A stretch of DNA of 64,000 nucleotides, from NCBI RefSeq assembly GCF_046044395.1, contig NZ_JBJUSG010000004.1, forward strand, positions 4,955-68,954, written 5' to 3'. Shown here one piece after another: positions 24,111-33,605 of the stretch. The stretch is from Magnetominusculus dajiuhuensis. Lineage in GTDB: Bacteria > Nitrospirota > Thermodesulfovibrionia > Thermodesulfovibrionales > Magnetobacteriaceae. The first letter of the stretch is position 1, and each line of letters starts with the position of its first letter. The notes beneath the pieces were generated by a model. That model made no database searches. It was not told the origin of the DNA and saw only the letters and a program-made list of their open reading frames with translations. Made by a program: the position numbers and the translations under genes.

Positions 24111-25811
24111 GTGAAAGGTACGAACTTCAGAAAGAATATATATTTGGCGATAGCCATGCTTATCGTGTTCTCGCCAAATATATACTACAGTATAATCAGC
24201 CAGGAGATAGTCTCTCCGTCGCGAAAGATTGCGTTTATTGTCTTTTCCATAGGGCTGCACCTGATACCGGTTGTGTTATTTGCAAGAAGGATAAAATGGT
24301 TTCTCGCGCTGTTCATTCCCTTTGCGGTGCTGTCGCCCTTAGATATGTTTTTTATCTACCTGTACAAATACCCGCCGACAAACAGCGCGCTGCGCGATGT
24401 GCTTGAGACCAATACAAGCGAAGCGGCGGAGTTTATTCAGGGCTTTCGCGTACCGGCGGCGCTTACGCTGGCGGCAGTCGTAGTCTTTGCCGCCGTCTTT
24501 ATCTATTGCCTGAAGAGAATGAACAGCGCCGTCAACACAAAGGGGGCGGCTGCCCTGTCCCTTATATTTATAGCCGTTACCCTGGCCACTTTTTTTACCC
24601 AACAGCACGGTGACGAAAATAAATATGTTGCGAAGGCAGAGGTCTTTGAGACACGCATTGGAAAGGCATATCCCATTGGCGTCATAACCCATTTGACGAG
24701 GTTTTATCTTGAGAGGCGGCAGCTCGCCAAACATAGAATGGCCGTTGAAAACTTTCAGTATAAGCTTAAGAGACCACAGGATATGTCAGAAAGGGAGATA
24801 TTTATCCTGATTATAGGTGAGGCCTCAAGGGCGGGTAATTATTCTATAAATGGATATTCCAGAACTACCACACCCAATTTAAGCGCTACAAGTAATCTCA
24901 TCAGTTTTCCAAACGTGTGCGCACCGGCTACCGTTACCAGAATGTCGCTTCCTGTGATGTTAACCGGTACCAGTCCGGCAGATTACTCAAGCGCGTATGA
25001 AAAGCCCGGAGTAATAACCTTCTTTAAAAAAGCCGGCTTTGAGACGCACTGGATTTCCAATCAAATAGAGATGGGCATCTATGATAAGTCAGTAAAAAGC
25101 GTCTTTACAGAGGAGGCCGACGACGTAACCGTCCTAAACAGCGCCAAAGGAGACGTCAGGGACAACAACATAAAATACGACGAACAGATTATCCCGCCGC
25201 TTAAGAAATTTATTGCCGAAAGCAAGTCAAATAAATTGTTCTTTGTCCTGCACACCATCGGCAACCACTACAGGTATGATTACAGATACCCCAATGAATT
25301 CGATGTCTTTAAGCCGTCAATGAAGGGCAGGGACGACATCAGGATTAACGACGCCTTTGTCAGGGATTTAAAGATAAACAGTTACGATAACTCAGTCCTG
25401 TATGTTGACAGGTTTATCTCTGACGTTATCAAGTATATTGCGTCGTTAGATGTACCGGCGGCAATTGTCTTTCAGGCTGACCATGGAGAGGATATTTTTG
25501 ACGACGGGGGGAGTCTGTTTGGCCATGGAAATAAGGTAGTAACCAAATATGTCGCCCATATCCCGCTTATCGTATGGGTGTCTGACGCGTACATGAATAG
25601 TCACCCCGACAAAACCGCCGCTTTATCGTCAAATAAAGACGCGAAGCTCGGCAACGGCTTTCTCTTTCACTCCCTGCTGGATATGGCCGATATTTCATAT
25701 GAAGACAGTGATTTGACAAAAAGTGTGTTTAGTGGTAAACTGAAATTGAACGCCAGAGGGATAATTAATCCTTCGTTTAAGGTGGTTGACTGTGATAAGC
25801 TACTCAATTGA
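24111..25811 (+). CDS. Membrane phosphoethanolamine-transferase-like sulfatase-fold enzyme
   Basis: Five N-terminal membrane helices (residues ~8-165) precede a periplasmic alkaline-phosphatase/sulfatase domain, the layout of EptA, CptA and MCR enzymes that move phosphoethanolamine from phosphatidylethanolamine to lipid A or sugars. Family motifs are present: LIIGEASRAGNYSINGYSR, TTPNL, and the metal site FQADHGED with FGHGN near the C-terminus. The usual nucleophile in GET or GES is Ala here, with Ser next to it (GEAS). Being inside the polysaccharide operon, it may decorate the exopolymer with phosphoethanolamine, as BcsG does for cellulose; that is inference. GTG is the apparent start. Confidence 0.85.
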   Translation: MKGTNFRKNIYLAIAMLIVFSPNIYYSIISQEIVSPSRKIAFIVFSIGLHLIPVVLFARRIKWFLALFIPFAVLSPLDMFFIYLYKYPPTNSALRDVLETNTSEAAEFIQGFRVPAALTLAAVVVFAAVFIYCLKRMNSAVNTKGAAALSLIFIAVTLATFFTQQHGDENKYVAKAEVFETRIGKAYPIGVITHLTRFYLERRQLAKHRMAVENFQYKLKRPQDMSEREIFILIIGEASRAGNYSINGYSRTTTPNLSATSNLISFPNVCAPATVTRMSLPVMLTGTSPADYSSAYEKPGVITFFKKAGFETHWISNQIEMGIYDKSVKSVFTEEADDVTVLNSAKGDVRDNNIKYDEQIIPPLKKFIAESKSNKLFFVLHTIGNHYRYDYRYPNEFDVFKPSMKGRDDIRINDAFVRDLKINSYDNSVLYVDRFISDVIKYIASLDVPAAIVFQADHGEDIFDDGGSLFGHGNKVVTKYVAHIPLIVWVSDAYMNSHPDKTAALSSNKDAKLGNGFLFHSLLDMADISYEDSDLTKSVFSGKLKLNARGIINPSFKVVDCDKLLN

Positions 25812-25913
25812 CGCCGCTCAACTGATGTTGCTCAACTGGTATGGAGATGGATATGGACACTGGCACTTATAATTCTATGGTTATTAAACACAGTTGACTA
25901 AGGGGGTTTAGCT

Positions 25914-27017
25914 ATGGCGTTCAGGTTTAATATAACAACCGGTTACAAGGCATTTTCCCATACTTTTAGCCTCATTTTCGACATTACCCTTGCGGCATTG
26001 CTTTTAGTCTTAGCCTCGCCTTTTTTTATTGTTATATCAATTGCCATAAAGATGACAGACGGGGGTCCGATTTTTTATCGTGGCGAGCGTCTCGGTAAAA
26101 ATAAGGAGATATACACGATGTACAAGTTCCGGTCATTAGTGCCTGACGCCGAGCGCATAATAGGCGCCGAGCTGCTTACGTCTCAGCGCGATATAGTAAC
26201 CAAAGTCGGGAGATTTTTGCGGGAGACAAGGCTGGATGAACTCCCCCAACTATTTAACATCTTACAGGGCAACATGACATTTATAGGCCCAAGGCCTGAG
26301 CGCGCGGCGATATATGAGAAATTCTGCAAAGACATAAAGGGTTATGACAGGAGGTTCATTGTTAAGCCCGGGCTGATTGGCTATTCGCAGTTGTTCACTC
26401 CTCACAACTCATCAAAGAGGCTGCGCACCCTTGTTGACAATATGTATATTGCAAAAAGGCAGAATGTCTTAGTTGACTATGTCCTGGTGTTTTATACCGC
26501 GTTTCTGTCTGTAAAATACGCGGTGGTGAAGATTGTCCCCATTATCTGGAGGAAGGTGGTATTGCGCGCCATAGGACGCGACACCGAGGACAAGAGATAT
26601 CTCGACAGGGTTTATCTTGAAAACGGCAAGGTTTATTATGGCCATAAAGCCAAATTGGCGCAGGAGGATGCGTCGGTAAATAATAAAGAGGCCTATGCAG
26701 ACAACAAAATGAAAAGGATTTATTTTGGCTATGACGGGCAATTAACTAACGAGGGGTTGTTGGTAAACATAAACGAGGACGCTTTTTTAATCTTTACGGA
26801 CAATAAGATGAGCCGCGATGAGACGTATTTTTATAAACTCGAAATATTCTCAAAAAAGAAGAAGACTGCCCTTTGTGACGGCGTGATATTTAAGGAATAC
26901 CCATCAGGCGATAAACAGTTCAAAAATGCCTACGTAATTAACTACACCCCCGCCTCTCCACTAAACGCATATACGATACACCAGTACTTTTTACAAAAGA
27001 GTGTGGCCCAGATTTGA
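25914..27017 (+). CDS. Undecaprenyl-phosphate glycosyl-1-phosphate transferase with extra C-terminal domain
   Basis: The first ~210 residues are a bacterial sugar transferase (PF02397) with one hydrophobic N-terminal helix and the catalytic motifs DGGPIFYRGERLGKN, MYKFRS, RFLRETRLDELPQLFNIL, GNMTFIGPRPERA and KPGLIGYSQLF. This enzyme would attach the first sugar phosphate to the lipid carrier. About 135 further residues are not part of the family. They contain RYLDR (an RxxxR pattern) and a beta-rich stretch (GLLVNINEDAFLIF...) that faintly resembles a PilZ c-di-GMP domain, but the match is weak. The TTG of the next gene overlaps the stop. Confidence 0.9.
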   Translation: MAFRFNITTGYKAFSHTFSLIFDITLAALLLVLASPFFIVISIAIKMTDGGPIFYRGERLGKNKEIYTMYKFRSLVPDAERIIGAELLTSQRDIVTKVGRFLRETRLDELPQLFNILQGNMTFIGPRPERAAIYEKFCKDIKGYDRRFIVKPGLIGYSQLFTPHNSSKRLRTLVDNMYIAKRQNVLVDYVLVFYTAFLSVKYAVVKIVPIIWRKVVLRAIGRDTEDKRYLDRVYLENGKVYYGHKAKLAQEDASVNNKEAYADNKMKRIYFGYDGQLTNEGLLVNINEDAFLIFTDNKMSRDETYFYKLEIFSKKKKTALCDGVIFKEYPSGDKQFKNAYVINYTPASPLNAYTIHQYFLQKSVAQI

Positions 27018-28411
27018 GGGAACTTGTTGCCGCGTTAACGAACCGCCCTCTGGAGAAGGCCCTGTATCTGGGGATATTCCTTGCGATAGCAATAGCCATG
27101 ACCACGCCATATTATTATCTGGCAATAGTGCCTGCGTTGCTGATAATTTTTCTGGCGATATCGTATAAATATCCCTCGTATGGTTACTACGCGATTATCT
27201 TTCTTATCCCATTTGGCGCGTACAGGAGCGTATCTGAGACGAGTTCTCTGAGAATACACTGGGTATTGGCGCTCATTCTCACTTTATATATGCTTTTTAA
27301 GACATTTTACCAGCGGCATATGCCGCCGGAGGTGAAATCAAGGATATGGCCATCTGTGGCGCTTCTTTTTGTTGTGGACTTAATATCGGCGATGTTTTCT
27401 CCATATCCTGCAACGGCGTTTCACGATGTAGGCCTTTTTGCCGCTGGCGGGATGTTTATACTTATAAGCATGTATTTTATAGACAAGGACGCGTTGTTTA
27501 AGTACCTTCCTGCTGTTGTGGTGTATAGTGTCTCATTGAGTTCGCTCTTTGGGGTTGTCGGGTATCTTTTTAACGTATCTTTTTTTGCGGAGAATATAGA
27601 GGCTGGCCAGTTTAAGAGGAGTCTCGGAGGCAGTACCGACCCAAATAACTACGTGCTTATGATTGCCTTTGCCTTGCCGCTTCTCGTAACAATGTTTGAT
27701 AAAGCAAAGAGGCCGACGTTGAAGGCATTTTACCTGGGATTGGTTGTTATAAACGTCATGGGGGTTATATTTTCGTTTTCCAGAGGCGGGGCAATCATAA
27801 CTACGCTGATATTGTTTATTATGTTTTTCAAGTACATAAAGAAGATGAACGTGCAGCTTATGTTTGTACAGTTGTTCGCGGTAGCCCTTGCTGTTGTCCT
27901 TATTATAGGGGTGCTGCCGAAGTCATATACTGAGCATTTCAAAAATATAATCAACCCGCAGGCCGACACATCCATAGGCAGACGTGCCACGTATCTTACA
28001 GTTGGGATAGATTCATTTTTTAAGCACCCCATTCTTGGGACAGGGCTGGGTACATTCAGGGACATCTATAGCGAATCAGATTATGCCCGCAAGTTTGAGA
28101 AGGAAGGTTGGACAAACAGACGTTACGCGCACAATACATACCTTGAATATCTGGTTGGAACCGGAATTATAGGCTTCTTACTTTTCGCAGCGATTCTATG
28201 GCTGACACTGAGGAATTACATTGCCGCAAGGAGAAATTTTCAAATTAACGGGGACACAGAAAGCGCTTCATACGCCGAAATATATCTGTTTTCATTTGTA
28301 ATCCTGATGATATATTTATTTATTTACAGCGATCCATTCCATAAATACCTTCTCTTTTCGATAGGGGCTTCGCAGGCCGCGTACAGGTTATCTCTGCCGG
28401 GGAAGAAGTGA
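27014..28411 (+). CDS. O-antigen ligase/polymerase-type membrane protein (Wzy/WaaL-like)
   Basis: About eleven hydrophobic helices and a large periplasmic loop with the PF04932 hallmarks SFSRGGAII and HPILGTGLGTFRD ... RYAHNTYLEYLVGTGIIG identify a Wzy/WaaL superfamily protein. It most likely polymerises repeat units in this operon; ligase and polymerase cannot be separated from sequence. The start is TTG, overlapping the previous stop by four bases (TTGA), which indicates coupled translation. Confidence 0.88.
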   Translation: MRELVAALTNRPLEKALYLGIFLAIAIAMTTPYYYLAIVPALLIIFLAISYKYPSYGYYAIIFLIPFGAYRSVSETSSLRIHWVLALILTLYMLFKTFYQRHMPPEVKSRIWPSVALLFVVDLISAMFSPYPATAFHDVGLFAAGGMFILISMYFIDKDALFKYLPAVVVYSVSLSSLFGVVGYLFNVSFFAENIEAGQFKRSLGGSTDPNNYVLMIAFALPLLVTMFDKAKRPTLKAFYLGLVVINVMGVIFSFSRGGAIITTLILFIMFFKYIKKMNVQLMFVQLFAVALAVVLIIGVLPKSYTEHFKNIINPQADTSIGRRATYLTVGIDSFFKHPILGTGLGTFRDIYSESDYARKFEKEGWTNRRYAHNTYLEYLVGTGIIGFLLFAAILWLTLRNYIAARRNFQINGDTESASYAEIYLFSFVILMIYLFIYSDPFHKYLLFSIGASQAAYRLSLPGKK

Positions 28412-29565
28412 TTACGTGGATTTTCGCGCTTTCGATATTCGCAATTGCTTCATTTTTTTTTCTTAATCCGGCACTCGCATACCTTGCTTATCTTATAAAG
28501 CCCGTAAAGGAGCGCGTAATCAAGCCATACCGTGCCACCGTATCACTGATAATAGTCGTCCACAACGGAGACAAGATAATCGGGGCAAAATTAGAGAATT
28601 CACATTCGCTTGATTATGGCACTGATGATTATGAAATTATTGTGGTGTCCGATGGTTCTTATGACAAGACTGATGAGATAATCAAAGGGGACAAGGATGA
28701 GCATATACGCTTTATAAGACTGGACGAGCAGCTTGGAAAATACGCCGGAGTAAACGCGGGGGCGGAGGCGGCAAAAGGCGAAATATTAGTCTTTACAGAC
28801 GCGGACGCCATCATATCTAAAGACGCCATCCCCGCACTTCTGCGCAACTTTTCCAGCCCCGATATAGGTGGTGTGTCCGGGCGGCGTGTCATTGGCGACA
28901 GTGGAAACCTAAAAGACGCCCAGCGCTACTATGTTGATTTTGACACCGCTATCAAACGGCTGGAGAGCCTTACGGGGAGCGTCTCATCAAATGACGGCAA
29001 ACTATACGCAATCAGAAAATCGCTTTATCAAACCATTCCCCCCTCAGTTACAGACGACCTGTTTATCAACCTTGCCATTGTAAGCCAGGGCTACAGATTC
29101 GTCTATGAACACGGTGCCATGGCCTTAATAAACACACCTTCAAGAAATCATGAGCACGAAATCATTCGGCGAAAAAGGATAGTCACGACAAGCCTCAGGG
29201 GGATCGCTATCCACAAAGAGCTATTAAACCCGTTTAGATTTGGCATGTACTCTATAAATCTTTTTGTCAATAAAATCATACGGCGCCTACTGCCGGTATT
29301 TTTAATCACCCTGTTTATAAGCTCCCTCCTCCTATCCCAACTGAACACATACTACGCAATATTTTTCGGTCTGCAGGGAGCGTTTTACGCCTCCAATGTT
29401 GTTTATCTTCTGGTGTTGTCGCGAATCAGGAAGATAAAGCTGATTACGCGTTTATTTTCAGTCGCGTTTTATTTTACGTTAGGGAATTATGGTACATTAT
29501 TAGGCGTGATAGATTTTTTAAGAGGCAAAGAGGTAGTTAAATGGGTACCAATAAAAAATGACTGA
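28408..29565 (+). CDS. Family 2 glycosyltransferase (membrane-anchored)
   Basis: An N-terminal hydrophobic helix precedes a GT-A domain with VSLIIVVHNGDKII, IIVVSDGSYDKTDEI, VNAGAEAAKGEILVFTDADAII (DxD) and SSNDGKLYAIRKSL. Two or three C-terminal membrane helices follow (LPVFLITLFISSLLLS and later). This is the arrangement of processive or EPS-type GT2 enzymes. The GTG start overlaps the upstream TGA by four bases. Confidence 0.9.
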   Translation: MITWIFALSIFAIASFFFLNPALAYLAYLIKPVKERVIKPYRATVSLIIVVHNGDKIIGAKLENSHSLDYGTDDYEIIVVSDGSYDKTDEIIKGDKDEHIRFIRLDEQLGKYAGVNAGAEAAKGEILVFTDADAIISKDAIPALLRNFSSPDIGGVSGRRVIGDSGNLKDAQRYYVDFDTAIKRLESLTGSVSSNDGKLYAIRKSLYQTIPPSVTDDLFINLAIVSQGYRFVYEHGAMALINTPSRNHEHEIIRRKRIVTTSLRGIAIHKELLNPFRFGMYSINLFVNKIIRRLLPVFLITLFISSLLLSQLNTYYAIFFGLQGAFYASNVVYLLVLSRIRKIKLITRLFSVAFYFTLGNYGTLLGVIDFLRGKEVVKWVPIKND

Positions 29566-30679
29566 CAACCCAAAGCCCGCCCCCCCTGCCATATTAATAA
29601 TCGCGCTATCAATGCGCTTTGGTGGTGCGGAGGTACGGATTATTGAGACGGCGGAGCTTCTTCAAGGCAGATGCAAATACGGTGTCGTAACACTGGCTAA
29701 CACCCCGCTTCAGCAAAAACTTCAGGAACGAAGTCTGAACACATTTCCTCTTTCGATGAGCAAGGCAAGTCCGCGTGTCCTTTTGAGTATTTACCATATA
29801 ATAAGGGCGGGGGGATTTAACGTTGTTGACGCCCACAATCCACAGTCACAGTTTTGGGGACTTTTAGCGGCCGTTTTTGCCCGCGCGCCGCTTAAGATAT
29901 GCACAGTCCACAGCAGCTATGGGCATACTGAAACAGGCCTTAGAAAATTACTATATGAGCTGGTTTTAAAGTTGAACATGTTTTTCGATGTTGCCTTTGT
30001 GTCTGTGTCGGAGGCTGTTAGTGTTTATCTCTCTGCCCTCGGGGCAAAGCAACACAGGATAACACTGACGCGCAACGGGATAGCGATGCCAGAGATTGAC
30101 CCACTCAGACATAGGCATCGGGCTACCTTTGGCCTGGCGGAGGACGATTTTGTTATAATCAGCGTGGGACGGCTTGAGCCGGTAAAGGGCCATATCTATC
30201 TGATAGAGGCCGTTAGTGAGTTACGTAGGGCAGGTAAGACAGTGAAATGTTTGATAGTAGGAGAAGGCCGCGAGCTTGACACTTTGACGAAGCGTATCTC
30301 AGCACTAGACGTATCGGGCGAAGTGACCCTTGTTGGGTTTCGCACTGATGTTGAGGCGTTGCTTCCTATGGCGGATGTTTTTTGTATGCCGTCACTGTCT
30401 GAGGGGTTACCGTATGCGCTTTTGGAGGCATGTGCCTGTGAGTTGCCGATTGTGGCGTCAGAAGTTGGCGGCATAGCGCATCTTCTAAAAAATGGGGAGA
30501 CGGCGATTTTGGTGCCGCCTTCGAATGTCCCTGAGCTTGTGGAGGGGATAAGGTATGTTATGGACAATCCTCGTGAGAGTAAGGCGATGGGCGAGGCCGG
30601 GTACGCGCTCGTTAAAAATGAATTTTCAATAGAAACCATGCGCGACCTGATGTTAGGTGTGTATGGCTTGAGGGGGTAA
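29558..30679 (+). CDS. Family 4 glycosyltransferase (GT-B fold)
   Basis: The N-terminal half has GGAEVRIIETAELL and the VDAHNPQSQFWGLLAA region. The C-terminal half has the GT4 signatures ISVGRLEPVKGHIYLIEA, CLIVGEGRELDTL, VTLVGFRTDVEALL and the E-x7-E motif PSLSEGLPYALLEACACELPIVASEVGGI. It would transfer a sugar from a nucleotide donor to the growing lipid-linked unit. The gene overlaps the preceding GT2 by 8 bp and is followed after 1 bp by the secreted-protein gene. Confidence 0.93.
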   Translation: MTDNPKPAPPAILIIALSMRFGGAEVRIIETAELLQGRCKYGVVTLANTPLQQKLQERSLNTFPLSMSKASPRVLLSIYHIIRAGGFNVVDAHNPQSQFWGLLAAVFARAPLKICTVHSSYGHTETGLRKLLYELVLKLNMFFDVAFVSVSEAVSVYLSALGAKQHRITLTRNGIAMPEIDPLRHRHRATFGLAEDDFVIISVGRLEPVKGHIYLIEAVSELRRAGKTVKCLIVGEGRELDTLTKRISALDVSGEVTLVGFRTDVEALLPMADVFCMPSLSEGLPYALLEACACELPIVASEVGGIAHLLKNGETAILVPPSNVPELVEGIRYVMDNPRESKAMGEAGYALVKNEFSIETMRDLMLGVYGLRG

Positions 30680-30680
30680 A

Positions 30681-31694
30681 ATGACAAGGAAACTTATATT
30701 TACACTACTAATATTACTGTTAACCCAGTGCATGGCATTTGCGTTAGACCCTGGCAGCCTGCCGGGGGATTGGAGGCCGTTTTCAGATGAGTCACCGTGG
30801 AATAAGCCGATACCTGCTGACGCTAAAACCCATCCCAATTCTGAGCTGATAATGAAGACCCTTGAGGCCGAGGCCAAAAACATACGCCTGGCGAAGATAT
30901 TTGCTATTCCCGTATGGGTTGTTGACTCAAAAAAGACCCCGCTGACGAAGGTCAGGAGCACGAAGATATTTGACACATGGGATAAGAACCAGGCCGGCGT
31001 AAGCGATGTGGCAATCCCTGTGACAAAGGAGATGTGGGGGGAGCCGACAGATGACGGCCATATCTGCATAGTTGACCCGGCGGCGGGCACTTCGTGGGAG
31101 ATGTCTGTTTACAGATGGAGAAAAGACGATGACACACCTAAATGCACAACCTTTAATATCTGGGACCTGAAAGGTTCCGGCGTTGCAAATCCTAAGGGCA
31201 GTAAAAGATGGTTTCTTATAGGCGGACGTGGTGCGGGATTTCCACTGATTGCGGGGCTTATACGCCCTGAGGAGGTCAGGCATGGTGAAATAAGACACGC
31301 AATGGTCTTCACGTTTCCCAAAAACAGGAAACCGGAGACGGGAGACGCGATATTCATCTCGCCGGCTGCCAGAAGTGATGGTGCGGTTAAGGGTGAGCAA
31401 TATCCGATAGAGGGTATGAGATTTCAGCTTAACCCAGCCCTTACAGAGAAGGATTTCGACGGCTGGGGTTTAAATCGCGAAGGAAAGATTTTGGCAAAAG
31501 CCTTGCAAAAATATGGGATGTACCTGGGGGACAACGGCGGGGCGATGGCGGTTCAGGCACAGCTTCTTGCCCCGGACTCCGATGATAACCAAAAGAAGTG
31601 GGACGATTTATTGCCGGGTTTTTATAAGAGTGTTGCAAAAATACCAACGAATCAGTTTCGGGTGATATATACCGGAGAGCCTGTGGTCAAATAG
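30681..31694 (+). CDS. Secreted conserved protein of the exopolysaccharide operon
   Basis: A signal peptide (residues 1-22, hydrophobic LIFTLLILLLTQCMAFA) leads to a ~315-residue exported domain. Conserved-looking blocks are GDWRPFSDESPWNKPI, GRGAGFPLIAGLIRPEEV, HGEIRHAMVFTFP, and LAKALQKYGMYLGDNGGAMAV near the end. I recall similar blocks in uncharacterised secreted actinobacterial and proteobacterial proteins, but no function is established to my knowledge. As last gene of the operon it may modify, cleave or bind the exported polymer. It ends next to palindromic repeat D. Confidence 0.75.
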   Translation: MTRKLIFTLLILLLTQCMAFALDPGSLPGDWRPFSDESPWNKPIPADAKTHPNSELIMKTLEAEAKNIRLAKIFAIPVWVVDSKKTPLTKVRSTKIFDTWDKNQAGVSDVAIPVTKEMWGEPTDDGHICIVDPAAGTSWEMSVYRWRKDDDTPKCTTFNIWDLKGSGVANPKGSKRWFLIGGRGAGFPLIAGLIRPEEVRHGEIRHAMVFTFPKNRKPETGDAIFISPAARSDGAVKGEQYPIEGMRFQLNPALTEKDFDGWGLNREGKILAKALQKYGMYLGDNGGAMAVQAQLLAPDSDDNQKKWDDLLPGFYKSVAKIPTNQFRVIYTGEPVVK

Positions 31695-31706
31695 CTTGCG
31701 AAAATA

Positions 31707-31748
31707 GGGGTGCAGGGGGGTTACCTCCCTGCGTCGTTAATCTTTATT
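31707..31748 (+). repeat. G/C-run palindromic repeat, copy D
   Basis: AGGGGTGCAGGGGGG, TTAC, CTCCCTGCGTCGTTAATC is a diverged copy of the element at 53758. It lies in the 49-bp gap between two convergent genes and may terminate both operons. Confidence 0.75.
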
Positions 31749-33039
31749 TAGTTGCCTTACGCACATCTTTAAAAACAACGGCCTTACGTGCCCCTCCTTC
31801 ATATAACCGTTTATTAATATCCTCCGGGCTTTCTATTTGCAACTCCGGGGTGACGCGGGCCTTCGCGCGCAGATTCTCTATGATGCCGTCGCGAAACGCC
31901 TTATCTGCTCTGAACGAGCCGACTCTGAGGATAATCCTGTCCGACTGATTCTCCCCCGTGGCCGCCTCTATCTGGTAATTCACTACATCTTTCAGCTTAC
32001 AGATAGCGTTTTCTATTGTCTTAGGATACAAGGTGACGCCCTTTATTTTAAGTCTTTGCATTTTCCTGCCGATAATCGGCCCTATGCGAAGGGAGTTTCG
32101 GCCACACTTGCAAGGCTCGGTTATCTTAAACGTTATATCCCCGGTCTTGTACCTTATTAGCGGCATTCCTTCGATTTGCAGGGTTGTCAGGACAAGTTCT
32201 CCTGTCTCACCGTCGTTGCGCGGCACACCCGCCTCATCAACCACCTCGGCAATGACGAGGTCTGGATGGCTGTGTAGCCCCTCCTTTTGGCCGCATTCGC
32301 AAAACGACACCTGTCCTTCGGTTATGCCGTATGTGGAGTAACATATGTCGCCGAAGGCCTCTTCCACAAGTTCCCCAAGGGCATTTGATCTTAATGATGT
32401 ATCCCTTATACTCTCCCCAATGAGCACGGCCTTTTTAATATTCAAATCCTTTGGATCAATCTTCAACTCATTGGCGGCGCGCGCCATGTGAAGCATAAAA
32501 GACGGTACGGCCACAATGGCCGATGGCCGCAGTTTCTCTATCAGGTCGAATTGTCTGATAGTATTCTGAGGGCCTACTCTGGCAACCGCCGCCCCCAGCC
32601 TTATAAGCCCCCTATAGTAGGCGGCACCGGCTATGAACAAGTTGTCTCCGGTTACGGCAATGTGAAACAGGTCTCCTTCTTTTGCGCCAGTATATGTGAA
32701 ACTTCGCTGCTCGTTATAGGCAAGCCTATCAATGTCGCCTTCGGTCATTGCTATGAACTGGGGTTGCCCTGTTGTGCCTGTGGTTGAGACAATCTCTCTT
32801 AAAGAAACTCGTTGCACTGCCAAAAAGTCCCAGTTATGCCGCTGAAGGTCCTCTCTGGTTGTAAACGGCAGCTCATCAACCCCCTTTATTTCGTTGGGGG
32901 CGATATTATTTTGCCTGAATATGTCTTTATAATATTGGCTCTTTATGCTTACATACCCTATCAACTCAGCAAGGAGCCTGTCCTGAACATTTTTTATATC
33001 AGCGGGGGATGAGAAATCTATGGAATCAAAAAATCTCAT
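31744..33039 (-). CDS. Phenylacetate-CoA ligase-like adenylating enzyme
   Basis: This ANL-superfamily protein of 431 residues follows the PaaK pattern: YYKDIFRQNNI and LPFTTREDL at the N-terminus, P-loop VSTTGTTGQPQFIAMT, YGITEGQVSFCECG, LIRYKTGDIT (adenylation Asp), and GRKMQRLKIKGVTLYP in the C-terminal domain. Cysteines in CECGQ and CKCGRN could hold zinc. It should activate a carboxylic acid as an acyl-AMP and pass it to CoA or a carrier protein, perhaps the starter of the ketosynthase pathway. I start it at the ATG at 33039, which overlaps the upstream stop as ATGA; a TTG at 33048 is possible. It is last in the operon. Confidence 0.85.
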   Translation of the reverse strand: MRFFDSIDFSSPADIKNVQDRLLAELIGYVSIKSQYYKDIFRQNNIAPNEIKGVDELPFTTREDLQRHNWDFLAVQRVSLREIVSTTGTTGQPQFIAMTEGDIDRLAYNEQRSFTYTGAKEGDLFHIAVTGDNLFIAGAAYYRGLIRLGAAVARVGPQNTIRQFDLIEKLRPSAIVAVPSFMLHMARAANELKIDPKDLNIKKAVLIGESIRDTSLRSNALGELVEEAFGDICYSTYGITEGQVSFCECGQKEGLHSHPDLVIAEVVDEAGVPRNDGETGELVLTTLQIEGMPLIRYKTGDITFKITEPCKCGRNSLRIGPIIGRKMQRLKIKGVTLYPKTIENAICKLKDVVNYQIEAATGENQSDRIILRVGSFRADKAFRDGIIENLRAKARVTPELQIESPEDINKRLYEGGARKAVVFKDVRKATK

Positions 33040-33605
33040 AGTCGGCAATACACCGTTGCCCCTCGGTCCTTTGCATTTTGAGCATTTTCGAGGACAAAAA
33101 ACCCGGCCTCATAGACATTGTTCCCCTTTCTGAGCACGCCCCCTGACACCGCTGTCTTTGTATATCCATTTCTTATACACACCGCGGCGTATTTTATCAC
33201 ATCTTCAAAAGAATAGTTAACAGGCATCAACACGCACTCTCCGCGAATATCAAACACAATAGTAATCTGGGCAGAAAACGCGTTTGGCGAGGTAAAGGGA
33301 AACATCAGCGGACTTGCGCCGTATATACCGTCGCCAAGCACGCCCCTAAAGAAATCATCCTTTACGTCCTCGACCGAGTCATCAATCCCCATGAAGAGGC
33401 CAATGTCGTCTCTTCCTGATGGAAAGGCTATCCCTGCGTTGTCCAGAGCAAAGCTCACAGCCGTGACGGCACACTTTTCTATGTCATGGATAAACCTCGT
33501 CTTGCCCGCGCGCTGCCTGATTGAATTAAGAGTCTCTTCAATAATACTATGGCCATCTGAATAAGAATATCCCATTCCGGTCACAACTATTTCCATCGTT
33601 TTCAT
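33036..33605 (-). CDS. Short Cys-less ketosynthase-like protein (chain-length-factor-like)
   Basis: At 189 residues this corresponds only to the N-terminal half of a beta-ketoacyl synthase. EIVVTGMGYSYSDG, FPFTSPNAFSAQITIVFDIRG and the final AVSGGVL strand align with the KS core, but the nucleophile motif TACAS is replaced by PVNYS, with Asn near residue 130. The C-terminal half with the two active-site His is absent. It overlaps its neighbours by 4 bp on each side, so the short form is unlikely to be a recent break. It may be a structural or decarboxylase-like partner of the full-length KS encoded just upstream. Confidence 0.7.
   Translation of the reverse strand: MKTMEIVVTGMGYSYSDGHSIIEETLNSIRQRAGKTRFIHDIEKCAVTAVSFALDNAGIAFPSGRDDIGLFMGIDDSVEDVKDDFFRGVLGDGIYGASPLMFPFTSPNAFSAQITIVFDIRGECVLMPVNYSFEDVIKYAAVCIRNGYTKTAVSGGVLRKGNNVYEAGFFVLENAQNAKDRGATVYCRL

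Noticed and set aside
25812..25913. Sigma-54 promoter (TGGCAC near 25862) before the glycosyl-1-phosphate transferase
   Set aside because: The -12 GC dinucleotide is missing at the required distance.
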